Shown: piece after piece, positions 47,526-59,100 of the stretch
Numbering within the stretch: position 1 is the stretch's first letter
Layout of the letters: each line of letters starts with the position of its first letter
From: Pyxicephalus adspersus
Lineage: Eukaryota; Chordata; Amphibia; Anura; Pyxicephalidae
Length of the DNA: 64,000 bases
Reading direction: 5' to 3'
NCBI RefSeq assembly: GCF_032062135.1
Contig: NC_092859.1
Span: 128,771,835 to 128,835,834, forward strand
Translations under genes and position numbers: made by a program
The notes under the pieces: generated by a model
Told to the model about the DNA's origin: nothing
Databases searched by the model: none
The model's input: the letters and a program-made list of their open reading frames with translations, nothing else

Positions 47526-47949
47526 GCATACATTAAATAGCAAGCCATTCTTCTGCTGTTTTGACAGCAGAGACTGTTGCTAGTGGGTTGTGTTCACTCT
47601 TTCTCAATGTCCTAATGTTTATTCTGCCTTCTGGATGCTGTCCATCACGCAAAAATCTTACTTGCCTGCTGTCACTTTACCTGCTATTTTCTGGAAAACC
47701 ACAATGTATTTTGGAACTTTTGTATTTTTTCCTTGTTGCCACTGTTCTCCTACACATACCTAGCAAATTTAGCATTTCTAACATGTATATGGGCTGTGCT
47801 TTTAATGTTTAAAGTTGGCCTCTTGACTTTAATGTAATTCGTGAAATCGATTCGCCGGAATTTCTCGAACCCACCGGAAGTTCAAAGCAATTTTCGCGAG
47901 ACTGTCAGAGGCCTTCTCGCTTATCCCTAGACTCAAGAACCTGTCAAAC

Positions 47950-48480
47950 CAGTGTATTGCATTGTATGTTTAGGAAATAAAAGATGTTGGTAATAAAAAA
48001 AAAAATTTACTCCATTTCCCTCCTTCAAGTTAAACGTTTTTGTCTCAAAGCAGACCTGTCATCAGGACAATATATTGTATGTCTAGGAAATGAATTATGT
48101 TGGCAATATAAAGATTGTTCGCCCCATTCCCCTCCTGCAAGGTAATCCACTGTAATTCCTTTTTACTGTACTGATATATTTTGACCTACTTCTATCTGTA
48201 GGTTTAACTCTGCTAGTCTAAAGCTGGGAGATTTTCAGCTAATTCACAATACAAATACACAGTAAGAAATGCCCAGCTTTCAATAGAGCTATCAATCTCA
48301 TAGGATGTAACATTTTACAGAACAAAATGCCCTGCACTGTCTGTATTTTTTTAGCATGGTGTGGCAATTCCTTTCCTACAGATACCCATTGAAAAGCTTT
48401 TTTATGAAATAGTGAAAGCAAGAGGAAATCCTGCAGACATTTCTTGCATAGGTCTGGTCTATTAGGTACATTCCGGAGAG
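47950..48480. other. No gene recognised; short direct repeat
   Basis: A 115-bp unit with AACCTGTCAAACCAGTGTAT / GACCTGTCATCAGGACAATA, TAGGAAATAAAAGATGTTGG / TAGGAAATGAATTATGTTGG and CTCCATTTCCCTCCT / CCCCATTCCCCTCCT is present twice (47938-48030 and 48053-48145). Otherwise nothing was recognised. Confidence 0.5.
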
Positions 48481-48489
48481 CTACATCCT

Positions 48490-48522
48490 CTGAGGAAGTA
48501 AATTGTGATTGTGAAATATGTC
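48490..48522 (+). ncRNA. Hammerhead-like motif 3
   Basis: CTGAGGA (48490-48496), an extra A, a weak stem II (GTAA / TTGT with wobble pairs), GAAA (48513-48516), ATATGT and C at 48522 as the possible cleavage position. Both core strands are intact. I see no convincing stem I. Confidence 0.35.
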
Positions 48523-48974
48523 CTTAAAATATTGGTCATGCAGCAAATACTGACTACAATTATGCTATTATATGGTAATTTTTTTTATTATCAAGGTATA
48601 CCTTCTAGACAAGTATAATTCATTTTCTTTGGATTTACATGGAATCCATTTCTTTTGATTTCATTGTACTTTCTGTGAAGCATACATATGTGTATAAGTA
48701 GTGATAGCTCAGGAATTTTTGTAACTAGTTAGCGCCTCTTTATATCTGAAAACGCTTTTACTAAATCTGCAATATAAAAAAAGCTAAAATATAAACAAAA
48801 TGATGGAAAGGTTTTAAATACCTAACTAAAAATAGTAGGATGAAATGAAAATATATATAATATGAAATATTACGAAAATTAGGATATGCAATGAAACTCT
48901 TATAGTTATCTTATAGACAATTCAAATCTTAAAGACAACCCTTTTATATAAAGATAATATTCTTTTTTTAACCC

Positions 48975-49330
48975 TTTAAAAAAAGGGTGAAGCCCCCCAT
49001 TCTCATTCCCAGAGCCTCCCAAAATACCTACGTCACACATCCTGAGAGGCTCCTGGCTTCTTCTTGACGGGGCATTTTCCTAAACTGAGGGGAAAGAGAT
49101 GCCAATGTCACGCATGCGCAGTGAGATCGGCACTCTTTTTTTCCCCTTTGCAGCTGGCTACGTCACCCAATATTACACCTGCGCTGTGCAGGATCGAGTG
49201 ACATACCTAGAAGAAGGAACAAGAAGACTGAAAATGGAGTGCCCGGGCTTCATTCGCGCGTGATCGAGAGATCTGCGGAGTTAAAGGAAAGTGTGATATT
49301 TTTAATTTGCAGTTTAGTTCCGCTTTAAAT
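48975..49330. repeat. GC-rich dispersed repeat, copy 1
   Basis: It contains CCTACGTCACACATCCTGAG, GTCACGCATGCGCAGTGAGA, GGCTACGTCACCC and ends with AATTTGCAGTTTAGTTCCGC and TTTAAA. The copy at 54725-55140 shares the same blocks in the same order. Terminal and subterminal sequences fit a DNA transposon-derived MITE; the 121-codon ORF beyond it is chance. Confidence 0.6.
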
Positions 49331-49334
49331 TTGT

Positions 49335-50430
49335 CCTCAGTTTATAGATTTTCTTGAGAGGCAGGAGCAGGAGATTTATAAGAAGACGGAGGAGGAAAAG
49401 GTTCTACATAGTTTCAGTTTCTTACCTAAATAGACAGGGCAAAGGGGCAAATCTCTTTAAAGTTTACCTCCAACCAACTTATATTCTCCTTTTTTTTTTC
49501 TGGCTACTCAATTTTTCCAAAAAACAAACCCTGTGTAAGCTCCATGGCAGTGCTTACATGGCGTTAATGAAGTTATCCCCTCCTCATGTGACCTGGGGAT
49601 TGGCCAACAAACCCAAACACTGCATTATAGGAAGTCACATACAGCCCATACTCCCCTATATATGGATGAACTGGTCATTTTGCAGAGATTGGATTGAGGA
49701 AAAAAACAGCAGGAGATAAAAAAAAGTAGGTTTGGGGCTGAGTTTTAAGAATACCCTTTCCCCTGAATGTTTCAAATCTCAATAAAGATATTCAACACTC
49801 TAGACCAACACACCAAAACAAGGTCTCACGTTGTTCCAAAAAAGAATGTGACTCATCTCTTAATGTGAGTCTTCAAACCCTAGCCACAGATACCACTGTC
49901 ACAATGACAATGTAAAATAAAGATAACCAATGCTCTGCAATATTACTAAAAAGGGAGGTTGTTGCATTGTTTGCTTTAGTGACTGTAAATTAAATGTGAG
50001 TGACTCAACAAATGTGGTGCATATCACGAAATGTCATAAGAATGAATATTACCAAAATATTGCTATAATATAACTTGGTTTTATGGTATATGGCTAATAA
50101 GTGATACTGTAAAGCTTTTATAACAAATACACACATTTATTATACCCAATATGCCCAATTTAAAAAAAGCTTATGCTTTCTGACAAAATGTAGAGATGTT
50201 TTTATATCGTGTGGGATGTATTCTACCAGTTGTCCCACTTTTAATGTTGGGCTCTACACAACCCATAGTAGTTTAAATCACTGCTGTCTAGTGTCCTGCA
50301 TATTTTGCTGAGATGGGAATATTTTAATTACTTGTCCAACTTGACATTCTCCTGTTTACTTACCAACATTTATAGACTTCTGCAGATGTCTGCTGTTTTG
50401 GTTCAAAGAGTTTGGAGTGGGAAACTACCT
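49335..50430. other. No gene recognised
   Basis: AT-rich DNA; the Arg-rich start of an ORF at 49354 comes from an AGA/GGA-rich run, not a known protein. Confidence 0.5.
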
Positions 50431-50436
50431 ATTTAG

Positions 50437-50486
50437 ATTTTTCCAAAGGTTGATGTTAATGGTGGAAACCATCATCAGGGAAAAAT
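50437..50486 (-). ncRNA. Hammerhead-like motif 4
   Basis: On the minus strand: stem I arm ATTTTTCC, core CTGATGA without an extra base, stem II TGGT-TTCC-ACCA (four perfect pairs), TTAAC in place of GAAAC, ATC, a short loop AACCTTT and the second stem I arm GGAAAAAT. Stem I is eight perfect pairs. Only the GAAA strand is mutated. Confidence 0.45.
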
Positions 50487-50976
50487 GGACAAAAGAAGGA
50501 CAGTGTAGAGATTTAAGTGGAAAAATAGATGACAAAATGCAGTGATACATATAGCTTACTATTGTACCTTTCTCATATATTGCCTGTGGTCAACTTAGCA
50601 ATTCTTTCTGGTATAAATTAAAATTAGCAATGTAGTCAGGGGTCTATTTACATCCCTCTTATATTTATAGGAATGAGTATATTTTAGTAGCGAGGAAAAT
50701 GTTAAATTGAGAGAAGAGTTCTAATGATCAACTAGTATTTAAACTTTTGATTTAATGTTTAAGGTCAAACTGTACTCCATGCTTAGCCCTTGAAGTCAAA
50801 CATCTTGCCTAACACGGACACAAGATTCCTGCTATTACATTTATTAGTCAGAAAATACTCTTGTGTGCCTCTTATTTAGATTGTGCATATGTTTTTTGGG
50901 GCTTTTACTAACTTCAGTTTCACAAATTCTTGTGCCTTTGTTTAATGAGAAAATATTAAATGACCAAGGTAGCTTC

Positions 50977-51282
50977 TGTCACACCTGGGGAGAAAGGGCC
51001 ACTAGGGGCCGCTATGGCTAGCCCTGAGAACCAACAGGTGTACAGGAACTGCTCAGAGGAGCTAGGGGGCTCAGCAGTATTGGAGACACGTTGCGGGAAC
51101 CCTGAGTGCTGTGTCTAAGCTAGCTAAATTGCCAGGAATGAATAAGTGGCTATTTCTTGATTGGCCAGTGGGATCGGCAAAACTGATAAAACCTGGGAGA
51201 GCAGGCGCACCAAGGGTCAGAAATCCCTGCATGAGCATGAGAAATGCATATGTGCTGTAGTGAGGGTGAGGTAAGTGTGACA
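50977..51282. mobile_element. Solo LTR 2
   Basis: A 306 bp segment starts TGTCACACCTGGGGAG and ends AAGTGTGACA. It is flanked by the perfect 5-bp duplication GCTTC (50972-50976 and 51283-51287). The TGTCA...TGACA ends match those of the LTR at 7860-8419, but the interiors differ. No internal coding region remains. Confidence 0.7.
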
Positions 51283-51289
51283 GCTTCAT

Positions 51290-52611
51290 TATACAGTGGA
51301 ATAAATGTTGGTGGAATGTAGCTTTGAAGTCAAGGAAAAGTGAGTCCCCAGTATAAAGGAACTAACATAAAGAACAGCACAAAATTATGACTACATAATT
51401 GCAGCACACTTATGAAACATTTATTGAAAAGATCATGGGCATGCAATCATTGCTGCCTGAAACTGACTGTGTATTTTACAACACCCTGTACAATTCAATA
51501 TTGACACATAGTCACAAAATACCTGTTTATACATAGTAAGGCGGCTTTCACAGGGTGTCTTTTCATGGGGTAATATCGCTTTTGCTTCCTGATGGCTTTA
51601 GAATTTAATGGAAGGGTGAAACAGACTCTTTAAAATAAAAACCAACATAAGCTGTCTATCTATAATATATATACATCATTTGCATTTCTTCTGTTTATTA
51701 TACATTTTAAGTCAAGAATTGCATTTTATATATATATATATATATATATTATAGACTTTGTATAGGCATTGTACACACTGATTTTAAAGGTCACATTATG
51801 CTTTCAGGGAAGTAGATGCAGTTCTCTGTATGAAACTGATAAAGAGCTGTCAGATCTTTCTATGAACTCGCTTCCACATTCTAAGAAATTATCTGTATTT
51901 TTATACCACAGAGCTTTTGCAGACTGTGTTGTGACAAACTTTTTTTTTTAGATATACCGCTTTGGCTGAATACATTTGAACCATTACTTATGTCACACTT
52001 TGTATTAAAAAAGTGTTCTTTATAACAGTATTAGCCCTTTTATGGAAAATGTGCAGATACAGAACTAAACTTTCCAAGCTAACATAAACCTGTAGTGAAT
52101 AAAAACATTAAAACATGCTTCCAGTGACAGTACACACCAGTACAATACTACTTTCTAGCCCCTCACCCCACTAGTACCTATGCAAAGAATAGCTTTTCAT
52201 TAATTAGAGCATAGTCTATTAATCATTATATACAATATGTTAATGTGCAAACTGCTCATTTGGTCCATGGGACTCCAACAGTGCAGGCTGAGGGCATATC
52301 TAAGTTTCAACTTTCAGGAAATTAGTATTGCAAAAGCAGTTTATATAGGGTGAGGTGGGGGTGGCTTCAATACTTTGCAGAACTGCAATGTAAGAGAAGT
52401 AAGAGTCTGCATCATTGAACAACAACATAATTTCTTCCTAAAATGAAATGAATCAAGTTAATATTACAACCAAACCCTTTAAAGTTTGCAACTAAAATGT
52501 ATCAATAATATGTCATTGTGGCTTTTTATTGGTTTATTTAACTTTAAGCAACTTTGAACCTTAAAAGGCTTACTATAATAAGGTTTTACCATAATATTTT
52601 TATCAAGAAGG

Positions 52612-52647
<36 letters not shown>

Positions 52648-53050
52648 CAAATATAAACACTTTCTGTAATGATAAAATCCAAATGTTGTCTTGCAAGATT
52701 GCAGATTGCATTATCATTCACCTGGACTTCACATTAATGAAACAGCTACCGGTACTTACTGGGCTTTCCTATAGAACATTTTGAAAAATTCAGCGGTCAA
52801 CCAATCTGGATAGATACTAGACAGAATAGAAACTGATGTGTACTAGGTCTAATAAGTACTGAATAAACTTAAATAAAAATTGATTATAAATCAAGGTATT
52901 TTTACCTGGGAGTACAGGAAACCTGCTTTGACTCGAGTATGAGTTTGACCTAGGGCACAAAATTTGGCTGCCTCTGTTAACATTCAAAACAGTATCAATA
53001 AAAATGTTCCCCGTTTGTAATTTTAAATGAACTTATACATAGTTTTTTGC
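51290..53050. other. No gene recognised; two (TA)n runs
   Basis: Microsatellites (TA)n lie at 51727-51749 and 52615-52644. The rest is AT-rich without coding signals. Confidence 0.55.
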
Positions 53051-53056
53051 CACAGT

Positions 53057-53150
53057 GGCACTGTATCCTCATGTGAAGTGTGTAACAAACCCATGTATTA
53101 AGTCACTGACAACAAGCGTTTGTTACATAGTTTACACAGGACACAGTGCC
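53057..53150. mobile_element. Small hairpin MITE
   Basis: GGCACTGTATCCTCATGTGA plus AGTGTGTAACAAAC (53057-53090) pairs with GTTTGTTACATAGTTTACAC plus AGGACACAGTGCC (53118-53150) at most positions. The 27-base centre is unpaired. It has the form of a 94-bp foldback element. Confidence 0.6.
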
Positions 53151-53504
53151 ATCTACTGGTATGATCAAAGTAGAAATAGAGACTCTTTTCTAATAACATT
53201 TCATACATGTATGTATTTATACTTGTGGTAAAGCTTTGTGAATTAAGTTTTATGTTGATTTAGGGTGTTGTTGTTATGCTCTATTATTGTATATGATCAG
53301 TAAACCATATTGACCAAGCAAAGTCTCCATGCGGATTCTCTCAGGTTTAGACTGGTAATCTGACATTTTTAGAATAATGTTTGTATTTGTCATTGTATAT
53401 ATTTACAACAAGCAATTGACCATTCAGTACTGTACATTGGTGTAATAATATAAAGACCATGGCATCTAGAACCATTCTGCATCCAACTGCTTGCTTTTAC
53501 CATA

Positions 53505-53569
53505 CTCAGGGCATGGAATGGGAATGGGTTCCATGCCCTGAGTACTCAGGGTACTCAGGGCATGGAATG
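53505..53569. repeat. Compact inverted plus direct repeat
   Basis: CTCAGGGCATGGAA (53505-53518) and TTCCATGCCCTGAG (53529-53542) form a perfect 14-bp stem with a 10-base loop. The 18-base word TACTCAGGGCATGGAATG is then repeated directly at 53552-53569. Confidence 0.85.
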
Positions 53570-54415
53570 CAGCTTCTCGATTTCATTGTGATCATGTGGG
53601 GAAAATGTGAAACTCTCTGTTCTAAAGAAAATGGCCAAAAAAGGGGTAATTGAGGTGAATTAGGCAAAGTTAGCTGTTTGGAACCCAACCAGGGGCATTT
53701 AAATTTATACACACTGGATTTCTTTGGCTAAAAAAAAGTTAGCACAATTCTTGCTAAAGCAACCTTTATTTACCTAATTTAAAATGCATTTATTATAGGT
53801 GACAGTTTTCCTGGTGAAATAACTGTCTTTGAGATAATGAAACATTGGATATTTCCTTCTGCTATCTTTCCAGGCCAATTAATGAAACTAGGTTCAGCCA
53901 AAAATGTATGGGCAGGTGATCTAGTTATGCAGTCATCAAGCCATAAAATAATATAAACCTTATAAGTTAGGATGTTCAGGTAAGAGGACCATATATCAAT
54001 AGTCATTGACACGCTGGGAATAATTCTGGTGTAAATATCATTATCTTATGGGTTTGCCCTTTGCAAACATTTGTGCTATAGTCATGCAGTAAGTAAGCCA
54101 TGCAGGGTGTTGTTCCAGCACACTACAGAGAACTGAAAACATATTACTGTAAATTTGCTAAAAATGAAAATATGTGTCATATATAGAAACTTTTGCAGTG
54201 CAATAGAGTGTTGTGGTGGTTGGGGTATACATTTGACAGCTGCACTCGAAACACTTAATCAATGTCATGAGATTGTATTTCCCACTTTGTCACAAAACCT
54301 CAATACACACACCTTCCAGATGTTTCTGTGTTCCCAATGATTGTCTTCTGCATTACCTCTGGTTTGCTTTATACATCAGGTGTGAACTAGTCTAGACTTG
54401 CTGTAGAAATGATCT
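53570..54415. other. No gene recognised
   Basis: AT-rich DNA, no signals assigned. Confidence 0.45.
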
Positions 54416-54419
54416 AAGA

Positions 54420-54555
54420 GCGCTCAAAACCCATTTTTTTGTAAGCTCTTCGGGGCAGGGTCCTCTCCTCCTGTATCACTGTCTGTATTAGTCTGTCATT
54501 TGCAACCCCTATTTAATGCGCTGCGTAATATGATGGTACTATATAAATCCTGTTT

Positions 54556-54600
<45 letters not shown>
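54420..54600 (+). repeat. L2-like LINE 3' tail with (TAA)n
   Basis: It begins GAGCGCTCAAAACCCATTTT, continues GCTCTTCGGGGCAGGGTCCT and ATTTGCAACCCCTATTTAAT, and ends in GCGCTGCGTAATATGATGGT and a 45-base (TAA)n run. This is a 5'-truncated insertion typical of LINEs. Confidence 0.85.
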
Positions 54601-54724
54601 GGTTCAGCTGTAACAGGAGGGTTTGGGAGGTATGTGTGGCTGTAGGTCTCTCCAGGTACATTGCCCTATAGACAAATATGAAAAGTCTTGCAGAGAAGTC
54701 GTTAAAGTAGTTCACTTTACATAA

Positions 54725-55140
54725 AAGGGTAGACCTTTTATGTAAGGTAAAAATTCTGTTTGTTTAATGAATGGGAGCACAACGAGAATGAAAAAAATTT
54801 GGAGCACAAAGCCTCCCGCGATACCTATGTCACGCATCCTGGTAGGTTCTTGGGTGCTCTTTCTGCGCATGCCTGAGCATCTCGGGCATGCGCAGATGCA
54901 TTTTCGTGAAGAGAAAAATTTGTCACGCATGCACAGTAAGACTGGCAAGTTTTTTTTCCAACCTACTTCACCCGATCTCATGCCTGCGTCAGGTGACATA
55001 GGATGAAGAACCAGGGAGAAGAGGTGAAGATGGCCCCACACGGCACACTGGCTCCAAGATGGATACCGGGACGACTCAGGACCCGATGGAAGACACCTCC
55101 GGACCGATCCACTGTGCTGAAGGTAAGTGTATTTTTAAGT
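54725..55140. repeat. GC-rich dispersed repeat, copy 2
   Basis: It shares ACCTATGTCACGCATCCTGG, TTTGTCACGCATGCACAGTA, TACTTCACCCGATC and AGGTGACATAGGATGAAGAA with the copy at 48975. An inner palindrome, GCGCATGCCTGAGCATCTCG followed by GGCATGCGC, is present at 54866-54895. Confidence 0.6.
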
Positions 55141-55371
55141 GTGTGAAAATTTTTTATATTATAATCATTTTATTTTGCTGCAGATTTTGAAAGCAGCATG
55201 CAATATATGTAGATGGAGACTCGTGATGAACACACCACATGGAATTGATCCCCTCCACCTGCTTCTTCCCTTTTCCTCTGAAACATTTTCCCAAGCATGG
55301 GTATCATGGTTTTTTATTATTTCATCATTCATGTAATTTGAGTTGGTAAATGTACTGCACTACAATAGATG

Positions 55372-55412
55372 TTTCTTCTGAAGAAGCTGTGTTAGTGAAA
55401 TGTGTAGAGGAA
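55372..55412 (+). ncRNA. Hammerhead-like motif 5 (best core)
   Basis: Stem I TTTCTT (55372-55377), core CTGAAGA (55378-55384), an extra A, stem II GCT-GTGTT-AGT, GAAA (55397-55400), TGTGT, A at 55406 as the H17 position, then GAGGAA (55407-55412). TTTCTT and GAGGAA pair at six positions, two of them wobbles. CUGANGA and GAAA are both intact. The extra base before stem II is non-canonical. Confidence 0.45.
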
Positions 55413-55984
55413 AAATGCTAAAGGATATTGATCAACTGTGAACTGTCCAAATGTGTATGAAGGAATTTTATTGTTATACCCTTTATAGATACTGTATTAA
55501 TATATAAGAAAATAGTTTTTTTTATACTATGTACCTTTAAATTCGCATATATTGAACTATTGAAGGTATAATATAATCCTTACAACTTTATGTAAGAAAT
55601 GATTATGATATTGTAATGTTACAATAGAAAAGGTGCACAGGAATCCGGTACTCCTGGAAGATTAATTTGGCAGTTGTAGCTTTTGAGTAGGGGAAAGATC
55701 CCAGGAGCCAGTAGTGGCACAGGTGAGTGTAAAACCTTTTCTTGTACAGGTGATGCTTTGCTACATTTTTTGACCAAGCAACAGAGTTTTATTTGTATTA
55801 GATATGACCAGGCTGACAATATAATCATATTTTGCAGGGATGCTACACTTGCAGTTATTCCAGTACAGTGAGCCCCAGTGACAGCAGAATACAATGATGA
55901 CAACATGCGCACACTACAGTTCCTACCTGACACAAGCCTTGTCTACAGTGAGTTCCAAATATCCTCTAAGTACAATAAAACTAA

Positions 55985-56125
55985 AGGCTCTATTTTTAAA
56001 GCAGGGAATCTGACATTCGCTCAAACATTTCCTAGTGCAAATCATTTACTGCCAATAAAACATGTGGACCTGAAAGATTCCCACCAGGGAATGTCAGATT
56101 CTCTTTTTTATAAAGAGAGCCCTAA
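55985..56125. mobile_element. Foldback MITE, CTGACATTC family, copy 2
   Basis: GGGAATCTGACATTCGCTC on the left pairs with GAATGTCAGATTCTC on the right, and GGCTCTATTTTTAAAG with CTTTTTTATAAAGAGAGCC. The inner part carries AAACATGTGGACCTGAAAGA. It matches the diverged copy at 2426-2580. Confidence 0.7.
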
Positions 56126-56129
56126 GATT

Positions 56130-59100
56130 CACAGCGGTAAGATTCAGCAGGTCTTTACACTAAAAATCATGCTGTTTATACCTATTGCAACAGAAACATT
56201 TTAATCCAGCACAATGTTATTAAGCTATTGCACAACCAGACCAAATGACCAATAGTCTGGTTCAATTTAATTTTAACCCAATCTGAACAGCAACACCCAT
56301 AGAGAACTCTATGGCGCCTGCGCAACCAAGAGTTCTTCCATTTGCGCAAATGACCTGAAATCTCCCCTAATAGCCTGGCAGCAAAGAACATCTATCACAT
56401 GAACCACATGACATAAAGCATCAAACTGTGTGCAAACAACCATAAATTATTTTGCTGCTGCACTGTGAACTTGATCAACTGATAACCCTGTGTAAAACAA
56501 AATGTACAGAATTTTGATAATAGCAATGATAGTATGAACAGTCTACATTGTTCACAATAGCTGAAAGGCATTTTAACAATTAAAGTAAGTTTAACATCAA
56601 AGCCATGAGGACAGCTGTGCATGACTTTCCATAACATTCAGTATTTGATTTTAAAGTATTAACTCTTCTTACCATGGAATCTACTGTAATGTGGCATAAA
56701 AATCTATCTTTATATAGTATGAAAAATTATTAAAGCTTTGCTTTTCACACGCAATACAAAATTTAATTATACGAATATATAAGACCATTTAATCATCAAG
56801 AATGAAAGAGATAACAAGTTTTACATTTATATATATTACCTGCCTACCACCACTCCTGACATTACCTCCCGTAATGATGTCTTCACATGGTCTACTACTA
56901 AGGTAAAACATTTCTGAACCCATTACTAGGTAAACTTCCTGGGCTCCTCTCCCTCATGTCTAAAAGGTATATCACTGCAAAAATCAGAAAAATTAGGTGG
57001 AAGGTCTGTGCTAATCACCAGCCATCTGTGGATGGAGCCTGACCCTCCATTTGTACCTGGCTCTCCTTGCTTGGTGGCCCAGACCCTTTACTTGCACCTG
57101 GCTAGCCTGGTTACCCCATTTACCCCTTAGTAGATATGGCCCTTTTCACTCAGCAGTTATCAGACTCCCTACATTGGTTGGGCCAAGTACAGTATTACTA
57201 ATTGGCATTGATTCTGCTTGACCCATTCTTCTTGTCTTTGGTGAGATGTTTTCTGGTTGATTGCAAATATTATTTATGTTAAACTTAAGATATTTTTATT
57301 TATTTACAGGAAATACATATCCATGTGCAAAGGTACTTTACCTGTATTCAAGTGCCTTGTTTTCATCAAGAAGATATGTGATCTTAGAGTACAGTTTTGG
57401 ATTTACAGTTAGAGGTAAATGAACCATTTTCCATGAACCATGATTCAGCCTAGACCATTGTGCTTGATATGTACCGTATGTTTTCTAGTACACCTCCAAT
57501 GTCCTGGGCCATTTCCTGCACTGGTGATTTATAGTGGGCTACCTGTAGTGCTTTTTATAACGCCTCTGCTCTATAAATTTTCATCTTAATAAATGTAGTG
57601 AAAATTCACTTTCCAAGGACACTCGCATGCAAAGAAATGTGAAAAAACACAATTGGATGGTTGACATACAAAGGAAAGCACATATCTGGAAGAAATACGC
57701 AAACACACCAATATTTTTGCAAGAATACACATACATGTTATTATGACAAAGGTTTTACCTTGGATGTCTGCAACAGCAACACAACAACATCAGTGTACGT
57801 AGCTTAAGAGAGTGAAAATCTTCAATGAAACCTTGGATATCAGTAAATCCCAACAAAAGTTCTAATCCTTCTCTGCATATAAAAACTAAAAAGTAAAAAA
57901 CAAAATAATAATATTTACACATAAGACCTAATATGCCATAAAAGCTTTGAAATAATAATAACATTACCATCAACACAAAACTTATCAGTTTGCCACTGTT
58001 GGCTAACAAATATGTGCTACAGTACATCTTCCTAAAATCCTAACACAGAACTGGAGGCCTCTTTTAGACATGTGGTCCAAAACTTTGTTGGCCAATCCTG
58101 GGCACCGCTATATGTGTCCAGGAGCAGTTTTTACAAACAGTAGTGTTTGATGTATGTTATGTCATGCAACTGAGTGCGGTTTTGATGTGGCTCACTGTGC
58201 CGTGAAGGACCATCCTCAATCCTACAGCAACAACTGCAACACAACTGCATTCAGCTGCACCACAGTTCATTGCAGATGGGCCGTGTTGCCCAAAAGTGAC
58301 CGGCCAGTCAAGGGCATCCACATGCTACATGCTGCATCAAGTAACTGCACCGCAAACCAACTCAACACATCAGTATTGAATGGTAGCGGTTGGAATGGAT
58401 GAGGTTGCTCCCAACTAGGTGGGATCATGGTTGAGATTGAGGCTGTATTTTTAGCGCAGTTCTGAATGAGTTCAAAGTGCTTTGTTCCACATGGAAGCAT
58501 TATCAGCTCAAAATTTAAAGAAAACAATATTTATCTGGCTTTGTTGGCAGTTATTACATCCCCACCTTGTTCTGCCTTGTTTGAGGAAGCCTATATCTGA
58601 ATATTTTGTCAGTTCAAAAAACAAAACAAAAATGTAAATTAACATGGAGTTCATAATACTGGAATTTTCCTTTATGTAAATCACCAGGGTATGAAATACC
58701 TATTTACCTTTGATCCCATATGGATTTTAGGAATACAAGCTAACCTTCATTTTAAGGCATCATATGTTTGTTATACTTGTTTATTTGACAAATTTACACA
58801 TTTTTTTAAACATTCTTTATAAATTTACACTTTAGAATTACACAACTTTACTGAAGTTTATACAGAGACTATGGAACCAATTGTTTTGTACAGAACTCCT
58901 TTATTCCTTCATCACTGTGTTGTAACTAAATGTTCCATTGACAGGCCAAGAGGAAGTCACTGTTCAGTTCTTGTTTGAAATATTTTGAAATCATATCATT
59001 TCAGAAAAGGAATTTAAATTTGACTAAAAATTAAACACTCCAAGATGTCCACATGGTAATGATGACTGGGGTGATGTAATATAAACCATGTCAACTGTTA

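Larger units (their letters stand above)
43893..47939 (+). mobile_element. hAT transposon, 4.05 kb, inactive
   Basis: The left end TAGGGATGAGCGAG is matched by the right end CTCGCTTATCCCTA (inverted, one mismatch). A subterminal GGCGAATCG occurs near both ends in inverted orientation. The flanking octamers GTCCCAAG (43885-43892) and GACTCAAG (47940-47947) match at six of eight positions, as expected for the 8-bp duplication of hAT elements after mutation. The interior holds a 74-bp tandem array, a broken transposase, a 145-bp tandem array and a LINE tail. The element is far more GC- and CpG-rich than its surroundings. Confidence 0.8.

Noticed and set aside
49354..49719. Arg-rich 121-codon ORF as a nuclear or basic peptide gene
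   Set aside because: The Arg run comes from an AGA/GGA-rich repeat edge; the rest has no resemblance to a protein family.
58570..58605. TTGAGGAAGCC...GAATATTTTGTC as a hammerhead remnant
   Set aside because: Both core strands are changed and stem II does not pair.
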